A DNA stretch of 64,000 bases, from assembly GCA_046733475.1 (NCBI GenBank), contig JBKPPF010000009.1, forward strand, positions 41,630-105,629, in the 5' to 3' direction. The notes beneath the pieces are model-generated. The model saw nothing but the letters and a program-made list of their open reading frames with translations. It did not search any database and had not been told where the DNA came from. Positions 33,538 through 42,300 of the stretch are shown one piece after another. Numbering within the stretch: position 1 is the first letter of the stretch; each line of letters starts with the position of its first letter. The translations under genes and the position numbers were made by a program. Source of the DNA: DATEOR01 sp046733475. GTDB taxonomy: Bacteria; Actinomycetota; Thermoleophilia; Gaiellales; Gaiellaceae.

Positions 33538-33579
33538 CGCCTGAGGCTAGCTCGCCCTGCGCTATCGTGAACCGACCTC

Positions 33580-33653
33580 GCGGGCGTAGCTCAACGGTAG
33601 AGCCCCAGCCTTCCAAGCTGGTGACGAGGGTTCGATTCCCTTCGCCCGCTCCA
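33580..33653 (+). tRNA. tRNA-Gly (anticodon UCC) with encoded CCA
   Basis: Acceptor GCGGGCG pairs with CGCCCGC, anticodon loop CTTCCAA sits between CCAGC and GCTGG, T-arm AGGG-TTCGATT-CCCT. Discriminator T at 33650 then CCA. A degenerate copy of this gene lies at 50458-50530. Confidence 0.96.
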
Positions 33654-33657
33654 TGAG

Positions 33658-33683
33658 AAAGGCCCCGTAAGCGCGGGGCCTTT
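33658..33683 (+). terminator. Intrinsic terminator after tRNA-Gly
   Basis: A 10-bp stem (33658-33667 with 33674-33683) with loop TAAGCG begins just after the CCA. It ends in TTT and TCC follows, a typical tRNA terminator. Confidence 0.8.
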
Positions 33684-33830
33684 CCTCGTCTCCGTGCTAC
33701 GCGCGGCGCTTCGGCGCCGGAGGGAATGGCAGCGGACCGACGCCGGGGGCGCCGCTACAGCAGTCCCAGGGGCGTTCGCAGTATCGCTTGATCTGAGCCG
33801 AGACTCATAGGCGCCTTCAGTACCGGCAGG

Positions 33831-34531
33831 ATGAAGGAAACACATCAAAATCGTCGTCTTGATAGGGGTTTTATGCCTCGGTGCGAGCTTTGTGGCCGAG
33901 CCGCCGCAGCTGCGCCGAAGTGCTATCCGCGAGGGGATGAGGATGCGTCGAGGCGACGATTGTCGGGACTGGCGGAAGCGACGTCATTCGCGGCACGAAG
34001 GGCAACGACGTGTCGTCGCCGGCGGAGGGCGTGACGTCATCCGAGCGGATAGCGGACACGATTCGATCTGCGGAGGCAGAGGCGCGGACCTCATCTACGC
34101 CGGCGACGGAAGCGACGAGATGCGCGGAGGGCGAGGCCCAGGCGTGATTTATGGAGGAAGGGGCTCGGACGAGATCAACGACGGGCGCGGCGCGGATGAA
34201 GTCCATGCCGGAGTCGGGGATCACTTCCCGTCCTCGCTGCACGGGGACCTCGTCTTGAATTCGAGTGGCGGGACGGGCGATGACAGCGTTCGCTCCATCG
34301 AGGCTGCCGAAGAAATCCCGGCGAAGACACGTTGATCGGCAATGCAGCCTCCAATTGCTGGACGGCGGCGAAGGAAACGACCATCTCGAAGCGCTGGGCG
34401 GGGACGATCTCCTCGACGGCCGCGCCGGAGACGACTTTCTCGACGGAGGCGACGGGTTCGACCGGCTGAACGGATGGGAGGACGCCGACACCTGTGTGAA
34501 CGGCGAAAAAGTCTCCGACTGCGAGCTTTAG
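33831..34531 (+). pseudogene. Frameshifted secreted RTX-type calcium-binding repeat protein
   Basis: Pieces lie in all three frames. A signal-peptide-like KIVVLIGVLCLGASFVA comes first, then TIVGTGGSDVIRGTKGND, then VVAGGGRDVIRADSGHDSIC continuing with GGRGAD and GGRGSDE repeats to a stop at 34335. A last frame has LLDGGEGNDHLEALGGDDLL and LNGWEDADTC, ending in ECEL-like SDCEL. The G-G-x-G-x-D repeats bind calcium in parallel beta rolls. At least three shifts are needed to join them, so the gene is most likely dead. Confidence 0.65.
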
Positions 34532-34599
34532 GCCGGCTTTTCTCGCGCGGAGAGGCGAGCCGCTTTCGTTTCGCCCGCCGCGTACGCTAGGTTGCCACG

Positions 34600-35079
34600 G
34601 TGTCGCGCTACGACTGGCTGCTTTTCGTCCATGTCGCATCGGCGTTCGCGCTCATCGCGGCACTCGTTCTCTACAGCGTGCTGATCGCCGTCGTCTGGAA
34701 CAAGGACGTACCGGCCGACGTTGCGAGGCTCTTCCGCATCTCGAAGGTGGGGGACGTGCTGATCGCGGTCGGCTCAATCGGCGTGCTCGTCTTCGGCATC
34801 TGGCTTGCCGTCGACGTGGACGGCTACGAAGTGTGGGACGGCTGGGTGATCGCCGCCATCGTTCTCTGGCTCGTCATGGGAGCCCTTGGGTCGCGGACCG
34901 GGAAGATCTACAACGCTGCGCGGGATCGAGCGCGGGCTCTCGTGCGTGAGGGGAACAACGCTCCCAGCGCCGAGCTTCGCGCCCTGGTTCAGAACCGCCC
35001 AGGGTTGTGGCTCCACACGGGCGGGATCGTCGTCGTTCTCCTCCTCCTCATCGACATGATCTTCAAGCCGGGGGCGTGA
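34600..35079 (+). CDS. DUF2269-like membrane protein
   Basis: A 159-residue protein with four helices: DWLLFVHVASAFALIAALVL, GDVLIAVGSIGVLVFGIWLA, WVIAAIVLWLVMGALGS and LWLHTGGIVVVLLLLIDMIF. The opening H-V-A-x-A and overall layout fit the DUF2269 predicted membrane family. GTG 34600. The next gene encodes a similar protein after two bases, so they probably form a pair. Function unknown. Confidence 0.7.
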   Translation: MSRYDWLLFVHVASAFALIAALVLYSVLIAVVWNKDVPADVARLFRISKVGDVLIAVGSIGVLVFGIWLAVDVDGYEVWDGWVIAAIVLWLVMGALGSRTGKIYNAARDRARALVREGNNAPSAELRALVQNRPGLWLHTGGIVVVLLLLIDMIFKPGA

Positions 35080-35081
35080 CG

Positions 35082-35555
35082 ATGCTGGCCGCGATCCGAC
35101 CCGACAGCTGGAACTACGCGCTCTTCCTGCACGTTCTCGGCGCCTCCATCCTGATCGGTGCGCTCGTCACCGCCGGTACGGCGCAGGTGCTCTCCTGGAG
35201 ACGCGCGGATCGATCCGATTCGCCCGCGTTCGCCCGGCTGGCCTTCCGCACCCTTCTCTTCGTGGGCATTCCGGCTTGGTTCGCCATGCGGATCGGGGCG
35301 GAGTGGATCTACTCCAAGGAAGGGTGGGCCGACTTGCCCAACGAACCGGACTGGCTCGGGGTCGGGTACATCACGGCCGACCTCGGCGGAATCCTCCTGC
35401 TGATCTCGGTCGTGCTGGCCGGCTTCGGCGCCCGCCGGCTTGCCCGCGCCGACGGCGGCTCGACCATCCTCGCCCGGTCTGCGGGGGTCATCGCGCTCGT
35501 CGTCCTCGCGCTGTACCTCGTCGCCCTGTGGGCGATGACCGCCAAGCCCGGCTAG
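35082..35555 (+). CDS. Second small four-helix membrane protein of the DUF2269-like pair
   Basis: A 157-residue product with YALFLHVLGASILIGALVTA at its start, a second helix FRTLLFVGIPAWFAM, then YITADLGGILLLISVVLAGF and VIALVVLALYLVALWAM. The opening helix with H-V-L-x-A parallels that of the preceding protein, suggesting tandem duplication. ATG 35082 lies two bases after the upstream stop. Function unknown. Confidence 0.7.
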   Translation: MLAAIRPDSWNYALFLHVLGASILIGALVTAGTAQVLSWRRADRSDSPAFARLAFRTLLFVGIPAWFAMRIGAEWIYSKEGWADLPNEPDWLGVGYITADLGGILLLISVVLAGFGARRLARADGGSTILARSAGVIALVVLALYLVALWAMTAKPG

Positions 35556-35682
35556 GACTGTTACGCCTTGATGAAGGCCGCCGCGGGCGCAATCTCGTTG
35601 GGCTGAGCGCGCGTATTTCCCTCGGCATAAACGAGCGCAGTACCGGCCGGGCCTGCGTCTCCCTTGGAGACAGGAGGCCAAC

Positions 35683-36225
35683 ATGAAGATCTTCAGATTC
35701 GCGCTTCTCGCAGTGGCCGCGCTCGCCCTCGGCATCGCTGCCGCGGGATGCGGTGGGAGCTCCTCGTCCGGCGCGGCGCCGGCGGGCGGCACCAACGCTT
35801 CGAGCGGGCCGTCGGGGCTGTACGGCTCCGGAGGTAGTAGCGGCTCGTCGAACTCGTCCGCGGACGCGGTCACCGTCAAGGCCGTGAGCTCGCCGCTCGG
35901 CACGATTCTCGTCGACCAGGACGGGAAGACGCTCTACCTCTTCGAGGCGGACAGCATGAACAAGAGCAACTGCAGCGGCGGCTGCCTCAGCCTCTGGCCG
36001 GCCGTGATGGCCAACGGCAAGACGACTGCCGGCAGCGGAGTTTCCGCCGGGATGATTGGAACGGCAACGGGTTCCTCCCAGGTCACGTACGCCGGACACC
36101 CTCTCTACTGGTTCTCGGGGGACACCGCGCCCGGTGACACGAACGGCGAGGGCCTGACCGACTTCGGCGGCGCCTGGTACGCGGTCTCGCCGGCCGGCAA
36201 GGCCGTCGAGGAGCAGGGCTCCTAA
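35683..36225 (+). CDS. Lipoprotein with COG4315-type repeat domain
   Basis: A 180-residue lipoprotein: lipobox IAAAGC at residue about 22, a Ser/Gly-rich linker, then the secreted repeat domain LGTILVDQDGKTLYLFEADS, SGGCLSLWPAV, QVTYAGHPLYWFSGD and GDTNGEGL. These domains occur in exported proteins of many actinobacteria and have no proven activity. A GGAGGCC precedes the ATG. Confidence 0.85.
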   Translation: MKIFRFALLAVAALALGIAAAGCGGSSSSGAAPAGGTNASSGPSGLYGSGGSSGSSNSSADAVTVKAVSSPLGTILVDQDGKTLYLFEADSMNKSNCSGGCLSLWPAVMANGKTTAGSGVSAGMIGTATGSSQVTYAGHPLYWFSGDTAPGDTNGEGLTDFGGAWYAVSPAGKAVEEQGS

Positions 36226-36242
36226 AGATCGCCCGCGAGCGA

Positions 36243-36282
36243 ACGAGCCGGACGCCGCCGAGCCAGGCTTCGTCCGGCTCGT
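36243..36282 (+). terminator. Long-stem hairpin between lipoprotein and AI-2E transporter genes
   Basis: Twelve bases at 36243-36254 pair perfectly with 36271-36282 around a 16-base loop, 17 bases after the lipoprotein stop and 16 bases before the next start. No U-run follows. Confidence 0.5.
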
Positions 36283-36298
36283 CGGTCACGCTGCTTCC

Positions 36299-37372
36299 AT
36301 GGCGACCTCGCCCACGACCGAACGGGTCGTGTACATCAGGCCGCGCACGATTCTCCAGGTGCTCGGAATCGTCCTGGCGACGATCGCGATCCTCGCGTTC
36401 GTCTTCCTGGCCTGGCACATCATCACGTGGATCCTGGTCGCGGTCTTCCTCGCCCTCGCGCTGAACCCGGCGGTGGAGAAGTTCGAGCGACGTGGGATGC
36501 GGCGGGGAATTGCATCGGCGACGGTCTTCCTGCTCGCGCTTGCGGTGATCATCGGCCTCGGCTTCCTCGTCCTCCCGCCGCTCGTCAGGCAGGTGACGGA
36601 CTTCATCCAGGCGATCCCGGACCTTGTCGACGACCTCGTCGCCGGCCGCGGGCAACTGGGCTTTCTCCAGCGCGACTACCACATCGTCGATCGCATCCGG
36701 GCCGCGATCGAGGAGCACGGCGCGGGCAGCCTCCTCGGTGTCACCGCGCCGGCGCTCGCGGTCGCCCAGAGCGTCTTCTCGATCATCATCGGGTCGGTCG
36801 CGATCGCCTTTCTGACCTTCTTCATGCTCCTCGACGGGCCACGGCTCGTGGAGCGGTTCTACGCCTTCCTTCCCGCGAGCGCCAGGCCTCGCTGGAAGCG
36901 TGTCGGCGACGAGATCTACCGGACCGTGGGCGGCTACGTGACGGGCAACATCCTGATCAGCGTCATCGCTGGCGTGGCTGCGATGGTCGCGCTCTTCGCC
37001 GTCGGAAGCTCGTACTCCGTTGCGCTCGCGGTGGTGGTCGCGATCTTGGACCTCGTTCCACTTGCCGGAGCAACCATGGCCGCAGTGATCGTCTCGACCG
37101 TCGTCTTCGTCGAGCTCGGTTGGGTGAAGGGCGTGATCATCATTGCGTTCTTCTTGCTCTATCAGCAGCTCGAGAACCACGTCCTGCAACCGATCATCTA
37201 CGGGCGCACGGTGCAGCTTTCGCCGCTCGTCGTCCTGATCTCGATCCTGATCGGGGCGGAGCTGGCCGGGATCCTCGGCGCGCTCGCCGCGATCCCGGTT
37301 GCAGGCATCGTCCAGGCGGTCGGGCGGGAGCTCCTCCGCTACCGCTCCGAAGCCGCACCCTCCCCTCCGTAG
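36299..37372 (+). CDS. AI-2E family (PerM-like) membrane protein
   Basis: A 357-residue protein with about eight helices, the family cytosolic loop (KFERRGMRRGIASATVFLLA, VLPPLVRQVTDFIQAIPDL) and the C-terminal signature LVPLAGATMAAVIVSTV followed by YQQLENHVLQPIIYGRTV and LSPLVVLISILIGAELAGIL. Members export small molecules (autoinducer-2) or ions; the specific cargo is not evident. Confidence 0.9.
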   Translation: MATSPTTERVVYIRPRTILQVLGIVLATIAILAFVFLAWHIITWILVAVFLALALNPAVEKFERRGMRRGIASATVFLLALAVIIGLGFLVLPPLVRQVTDFIQAIPDLVDDLVAGRGQLGFLQRDYHIVDRIRAAIEEHGAGSLLGVTAPALAVAQSVFSIIIGSVAIAFLTFFMLLDGPRLVERFYAFLPASARPRWKRVGDEIYRTVGGYVTGNILISVIAGVAAMVALFAVGSSYSVALAVVVAILDLVPLAGATMAAVIVSTVVFVELGWVKGVIIIAFFLLYQQLENHVLQPIIYGRTVQLSPLVVLISILIGAELAGILGALAAIPVAGIVQAVGRELLRYRSEAAPSPP

Positions 37373-37442
37373 GCCGTCCCCAAACAGGGGGATTTCCACG
37401 AAGTTTCCGCGTGCCTACGCTTCGTGCGAAAGGAGCGACAGC

Positions 37443-37805
37443 ATGGCAGCAACTCTCAGCCATGCGGCCGGGCAAGAACGATATGAAGTGCGCGAGATCC
37501 TCGAGGGCCAGGCGTTGGGCCACGAGGTCCGCCACGAATGCCGGGACTATGTCCAGGCAGTCGAGTTTGCGTTCGAATTCCTGCAGCGGCGCGATCCAGA
37601 CCGCGAGGGAGTCGTTCACGCACTCGAAGTGGTGAAGGTAGACGGACGCCACCGCGAAACGGTCTGGTCCTACGACCACGAGCGTGAGCAGGGCCGCCTC
37701 GATCCCGTGCGCAAGTGGGGCTACGACGTCACGCGCAGCTGGAGCGGACCGGCTCGCCCCGTGACGCGACCCGCGTTCGGCCGCCTGCAGCAAAGACGCG
37801 CCTAA
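37443..37805 (+). CDS. Conserved-looking cytoplasmic protein of unknown function
   Basis: A 120-residue soluble protein, charged and His/Arg rich (GQALGHEVRHECRDYVQAVE, AFEFLQRRDPDREGVVHAL, HRETVWSYDHEREQGR). AAAGGAG lies eight bases upstream of ATG 37443. No domain is recognised. It sits before an inverted repeat and a receiver/kinase pair on the same strand. Confidence 0.65.
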   Translation: MAATLSHAAGQERYEVREILEGQALGHEVRHECRDYVQAVEFAFEFLQRRDPDREGVVHALEVVKVDGRHRETVWSYDHEREQGRLDPVRKWGYDVTRSWSGPARPVTRPAFGRLQQRRA

Positions 37806-37811
37806 ATCTGA

Positions 37812-37849
37812 GGATCCGCGGGTAATTGGGCTCTAGACTCCGCGGATCC
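37812..37849. promoter_or_regulatory. Perfect 10-bp inverted repeat upstream of receiver/kinase genes
   Basis: GGATCCGCGG at 37812-37821 is mirrored by CCGCGGATCC at 37840-37849 with an 18-base spacer that contains TAGACT, a -10-like hexamer. It lies seven bases after the upstream stop and eight before the receiver start. It could be an operator across the promoter or a terminator hairpin. Confidence 0.4.
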
Positions 37850-37856
37850 CCAGGCC

Positions 37857-38324
37857 TTGAGCGCAACCCCCGAAACATACGAGCCTCCTCTGCGCGTGCT
37901 CGTCGCCGACGACGAGCCGCCGATCCGGCTGCTGTGCCAGGTGAACCTCGCGGTGGCCGGGATCGAGGTGCTGCAGGCCGTCGACGGCGAGGAGGCCCTG
38001 GCGCTTGCCCGCTCGGAGGAGCCGGACCTCGTCCTTCTCGACCTCATGATGCCGAACCTGGACGGGTGGACGGTCGCCGAGGAGCTCGCGGCCGACGAGG
38101 GCACGCGGGACATTCCGATCGTCTTCCTGACGGCGCGGGCGACCACGAACGACCGCAGGCGTGCTGAGGCGCTCGGCGCGCTCGGATACGTGTTGAAGCC
38201 CTTCGACCCCGTGGGGCTTGCGCCGCTCGTCGCCCGCGTGGTCGCGCGTTGCTCGCGAGGGGAGGCGGACGAGCTTCGTCGAGAGCGCCCGCCGGAGCTC
38301 TGGCCGGCGGACCTCGAGGGATGA
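37857..38324 (+). CDS. Single-domain response regulator
   Basis: A 155-residue receiver with acidic pocket DDE (residues 18-20), D62 (LLDLMMPNLDG), FLTARA and LKPFDP. No output domain. It closely resembles the receiver at 13809. TTG 37857 is the most upstream start after the inverted repeat. The kinase gene overlaps its stop as ATGA, an order (receiver first) opposite to the other module. Confidence 0.9.
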   Translation: MSATPETYEPPLRVLVADDEPPIRLLCQVNLAVAGIEVLQAVDGEEALALARSEEPDLVLLDLMMPNLDGWTVAEELAADEGTRDIPIVFLTARATTNDRRRAEALGALGYVLKPFDPVGLAPLVARVVARCSRGEADELRRERPPELWPADLEG

Positions 38325-40831
38325 GATCGTGCCGCGGCACTCGCGGCGACGTACCATGTGACCCCCAGGGACTGGCGAGCAAAGGAGCCGAAACGAGGGG
38401 GCGTAGCTTCTCATCGCTGTTGCGGTCGTCGACCGCCCTCGGCTGGGCTGCGGCATTCCTCGCCCCGGCCGTCATCTCGTCCCTGGACGCGCTCTCGAAC
38501 CCGCCGAGCTACCAGCTCGCGGGCTTTCTCTACCTCCTTGCGGTATCGCTGGCCGCGTACCTCGGCGGTTTCGCAGCCGGCCTTGTCGCGACGGTGCTCG
38601 CGACGCTTGGGCTCGACTACTTCTTCACGCCGCCGCGGTACGACTTCATCCCCGCGAACGGCGACCAGGTTGCCGGTGTCGGGCTCTTCTTCGTCGTCGC
38701 GATCCTCATCTCGCAGCTCTTCGAGCGCCGTCGCCAGGTTCAGCAGCAGGCGGAGGCGGCCATGGCCCGGGCCAACCGGCTCCAGGCGGTCACCGCACGG
38801 CTGGCGGAGGCCGTCACCCCGCAGCAGGTGCTCGACGCGATCGTCACCCAGGGAGTCGAGGCTGCCGAGGCGCGGGCGGGCGCCATCGGGCTGCTCTCGG
38901 CCGACGGTGAGACGATCGAGATCGTGGCGCAGCGCGGCTACGAGCAAAACATCTTCGTGGGGTGGGAGTCGTTCCCGCTGTCGAGCGAGACGCCGATGAG
39001 CAAGGCGATCCGCGAGGACATGCCGTTCTTCTTCAGCACGTCGGGCGAGCGCAACGCGGCCTTCCAGACGATGGCGAGGATCGACGGCCCGAGCCACGCG
39101 CTCGCGATCCTTCCGCTCGTCGTGGAAGGACGTGCGATCGGCGCCATCGCGTTCACCTTCCTGACCGAGATCGAGTTCGACGCCGAGCGCCGCGCGCTGA
39201 AGACAACTCTGGCGCAGCAGGCCGCCCAGGCGATCGACCGAGTCCGCCTCTACGAGGCCGAGCGCGCGCTCCGCCAGCGGATGACCTTTCTCGCGGACGC
39301 GAGCGAGCTCCTCGGGTCGTCGCTGGACTTTGAGACGACACTCGCTCAGCTCGCGCGCCTCGCGGTCCCCGAGATGGCGACCTGGTGCTCCGTGGACATG
39401 CTCGGGCCGGACGGCTCGATCCAGCGGCTCGCCGTCGCGCACGAGGACCCCGATCGCGTCGCGTGGGCCGAGCGGCTCGGGGAGGAGTATCCGCCCGATC
39501 CCGACCAGCCGATGGGTGTCCCGAACGTCATCCGGACGATGACAGCCGAGTTCGTCCCGGAGCTCACGGACGAGCTCCTCGTCGAGGCTGCACAGGGTGA
39601 TGAACGCCTGCTGGAGATCGTCCGCGAGCTCGGGCTGCGCTCCGCGATCACCGTCCCGCTCGTCGCCCGGGGCAGAGCGCTCGGCGCGCTCTCGCTGATT
39701 CGTGACGACACCGCGCCGCGCTACACCGAGCTCGACCTCGACCTCGCCTCGGAGCTCGCGCGGCGGGCCGCCTCGGCCGTGGACAATGCGGGTCTCTACC
39801 GCGAGGCCGAGCGACGTGGGGACGCTTCGCGTGCGCTCGCCCATGTGGACGACGGCGTCGTCCTCCTCGACGAAGAGGGCGCGGTCGTCTCGATCAACCC
39901 GGCGGCCGCCCGGATCCTGGCCGTGGACGAAGCCACGGTCGTGGGCGAGACGGCGCTCGGGTCGATCGGAGGCTGGAGCGAGATCGAGGACAATGCGCGG
40001 CCCGAGCAAGGGGGAACACGCGGCCCCGTGACACTGCCTCTCGTCCTGAGCGACGGCAGCGAGCGCTGGGTCTCGGTCTCCGGAGTGGACTTCGGCGACG
40101 GCGCCGTCTACGCCCTCCGCGACGTCACCGAAGAGCGGCTCCTCGAGCGAACTCGCAGCGATTTCGTCGCCACCGCGTCCCACGAGCTGAGGACGCCGCT
40201 CGCGGCCGTGCTCGGCGCCGTCAAGACGCTGCGGCGCGACGACGTTTCCCTCGACCCCGATCAGCGCGAGATGCTCATGGACATGATCGACCACGAGGCC
40301 GAACGTCTCTCCGGGATCGTCGGCCAGATCCTCCTCACCGGCCAGCTCGACGCCGGCCGACTTCCGCTGGAGCAGGAGCGGTTCGACCCGGTCGCCCTCA
40401 CGAAGAGCGTCGTCGACTCCGCGGAGCTTCACCTGCCGACTGGCATTGAGCTCCGCGTCCAGGCCGAGCAGGACGTGCCGGCCGTTTCCGGCGACGAGAA
40501 CCAGCTTCGCCAGGTGATCTCGAACCTGGTGGACAACGCGATCAAGTACTCGCCCCAGGGCGGGGACGTGGAGCTCCGCCTGAACCGCAACGGCCAGTTC
40601 GCGCGGATCGAGGTCGCCGACTCCGGGCTCGGCATCCCGCAGGACGAGCAAGACCGGATCTTCGAGAAGTTCTACCGCCTCGACCCTGCTCTCACCCGCG
40701 GGGTGAACGGGACGGGCCTCGGCCTCTACATCAGCAAAGAGCTGGTCGAGCGCATGAACGGACGCATCTCCGTCGACTCCGAGCCCGGGCGGGGCTCGAC
40801 GTTCGTCGTCGAGGTGCCGCTCGCCATCTGA
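38321..40831 (+). CDS. Sensor histidine kinase with DUF4118, GAF and PAS domains
   Basis: 836 residues. Four helices of the KdpD-like DUF4118 membrane module (YQLAGFLYLLAVSLAAYLG, then GLDYFFTPPRYDFIP), two GAF domains (about 160-310 and 330-480), a PAS domain (about 485-600), HisKA with phospho-acceptor H621 (TASHELRTPL) and HATPase with NLVDNAIKYSPQGG, DSGLGIPQDEQDRIFEKFYR and GTGLGLYISKELVE. The ATG overlaps the stop of its partner receiver gene. Signal unknown. Confidence 0.93.
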   Translation: MRSCRGTRGDVPCDPQGLASKGAETRGRSFSSLLRSSTALGWAAAFLAPAVISSLDALSNPPSYQLAGFLYLLAVSLAAYLGGFAAGLVATVLATLGLDYFFTPPRYDFIPANGDQVAGVGLFFVVAILISQLFERRRQVQQQAEAAMARANRLQAVTARLAEAVTPQQVLDAIVTQGVEAAEARAGAIGLLSADGETIEIVAQRGYEQNIFVGWESFPLSSETPMSKAIREDMPFFFSTSGERNAAFQTMARIDGPSHALAILPLVVEGRAIGAIAFTFLTEIEFDAERRALKTTLAQQAAQAIDRVRLYEAERALRQRMTFLADASELLGSSLDFETTLAQLARLAVPEMATWCSVDMLGPDGSIQRLAVAHEDPDRVAWAERLGEEYPPDPDQPMGVPNVIRTMTAEFVPELTDELLVEAAQGDERLLEIVRELGLRSAITVPLVARGRALGALSLIRDDTAPRYTELDLDLASELARRAASAVDNAGLYREAERRGDASRALAHVDDGVVLLDEEGAVVSINPAAARILAVDEATVVGETALGSIGGWSEIEDNARPEQGGTRGPVTLPLVLSDGSERWVSVSGVDFGDGAVYALRDVTEERLLERTRSDFVATASHELRTPLAAVLGAVKTLRRDDVSLDPDQREMLMDMIDHEAERLSGIVGQILLTGQLDAGRLPLEQERFDPVALTKSVVDSAELHLPTGIELRVQAEQDVPAVSGDENQLRQVISNLVDNAIKYSPQGGDVELRLNRNGQFARIEVADSGLGIPQDEQDRIFEKFYRLDPALTRGVNGTGLGLYISKELVERMNGRISVDSEPGRGSTFVVEVPLAI

Positions 40832-42186
40832 GCCGCGGCCAGGACGGCCGCGATCCCTACCCCGGTGAGCGGCCACACGAGGTAGGAGGCCTGGAAGACC
40901 CGGCCGAGGAAGAGCAGCACGAAGATCGAAGCCGCGAACCCGGCTGCGCCGACCCAGGGCTGACGTGAGCGCAACTGGCTGCGGACGAGCCAGAGCGTGA
41001 CGGGTAGCCAGACGGTCAGCGCGAGGAGCCCGAACGGATAGGCGGCATTTCGGTTGTGAAGCACGCCGAGGCGCACGAGGAGCGATGCGAGCCCATAACC
41101 GATGATCCGGTAGTCACCGGTCCCGTAGCCGATCGTGTCCGACCAGAGCGCGCCCGGGGACGCGATGAGAAACGGGAGTGTGCCGGCGATTAGGACTCCG
41201 GCGAAGGCCCCCGCTGCGCGCCCGAAGCTTTGGCGGCCGCCCCGGCTCGTGATCAGCATGGCGGCGAAGAAGGGAATCGCAACGAGCGCGAACTGTTTCA
41301 GCAGGACCGCGGCCGCGAGGCAGGCCGCAGCCCAGACGAAGCGTGACCGGCTCGCCAGCCCGAACGAGAGGACGAGGAAGAAGAGGCTCGGGGCATCCGC
41401 AGTCCCGAACCACGCCGCTTGCACGACGAGCGGGTTGGCCGCGAGCGCCGCTCCGACCGCGAGGCGCACGGTCAGCGGCCCCGCGAAAGAGAGCGCCGCC
41501 GGGATCAGCCCGAGCGTCGCGAGCAGGACGAGGAACCGGTAGTCGTCGAAGGGTTCGGGGAGGAGCCGCCAGCCCGCCGAGGTGATCGCCGTGCCGGGGA
41601 AGTAGGCGAAGTGGTCGAGCGCCTTGTGACCGGGCCGCGGACTGCCGTCGCGGCTGTAGAACCGATCGACCCCCGTGCCGCGGTAGTCGTGGCCGTAAGG
41701 GGTTTGGCCGTCGAGGACGAGGTCTCCGGCCACCTCGATCTGGTACGTGGAGTCGTTCGTGTAAAACCACGGCGCCGTCGAGTCGCGGAGCCCGGCCTGG
41801 AGCAGGACACCCGGGACGACGAGCAGCGCAGTGACCAGGAAAGTGACGAGCAGGGCGTGCCTCGCGGTCCAGCGCTCGCGCGCGTACGCGACGGCGACGA
41901 CGAGCACGAGGCCCGCGGTGACGGCCGCGAACTTGAGAAGCCCCGGGTTCCAGCTCCCCCGTGCGAGCGCCACGAACGAACCGAGCATGCCGTGTGGCTC
42001 GACCTTGCCGGTGCTGAACACCCAGCCGCCCTCCCCGATCCTCGCGACGTTGACGAGGACGAGCAGCCCGAGTGCGGCGAGAAGCGGCGCGGGGTGGACG
42101 ATGCGAGGTCGCGGCAGCCGAAAGACTTCCGCGGCGCCCAGGGGGGGGACGGCGGGGACCGACCGGGGGGTTGGCGCCAGCTCCAC
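40726..42186 (-). CDS. Large polytopic membrane protein, glycosyltransferase-like (DUF2029/PMT type)
   Basis: About 486 residues from GTG 42186 with ten or more helices. A luminal-type loop after the third helix (DSTAPWFYTNDSTYQIEVAG, LDGQTPYGHDYRGTGVDRFY, HKALDHFAYFPGTAI) and NPLVVQAAWFGTADAPSLFF plus KQFALVAIPFFAAML are typical of DUF2029/mannosyltransferase-fold lipid-linked sugar transferases. The last 106 bases are antisense to the kinase gene. The start overlaps nothing, but is not certain. Confidence 0.75.
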   Translation of the reverse strand: MELAPTPRSVPAVPPLGAAEVFRLPRPRIVHPAPLLAALGLLVLVNVARIGEGGWVFSTGKVEPHGMLGSFVALARGSWNPGLLKFAAVTAGLVLVVAVAYARERWTARHALLVTFLVTALLVVPGVLLQAGLRDSTAPWFYTNDSTYQIEVAGDLVLDGQTPYGHDYRGTGVDRFYSRDGSPRPGHKALDHFAYFPGTAITSAGWRLLPEPFDDYRFLVLLATLGLIPAALSFAGPLTVRLAVGAALAANPLVVQAAWFGTADAPSLFFLVLSFGLASRSRFVWAAACLAAAVLLKQFALVAIPFFAAMLITSRGGRQSFGRAAGAFAGVLIAGTLPFLIASPGALWSDTIGYGTGDYRIIGYGLASLLVRLGVLHNRNAAYPFGLLALTVWLPVTLWLVRSQLRSRQPWVGAAGFAASIFVLLFLGRVFQASYLVWPLTGVGIAAVLAAAQMASGTSTTNVEPRPGSESTEMRPFMRSTSSLLM

Positions 42187-42300
42187 GGAGTTTCGGGACA
42201 AGATACGACGCTGTTCGGCCGGAACCTGCCCGCTTTGCCAGCTCTGGCGTCCTCGTATGGTCCCCCGGGACCGGGACCTTGGGTCGATAGGGAGGAACTG

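Noticed and set aside
38411..40876. Long open frame of 821 codons on the minus strand
   Set aside because: It is antisense to a clear histidine kinase and shows the Arg/Asp/Val/Leu-rich composition typical of high-GC shadow frames; no domain is present.
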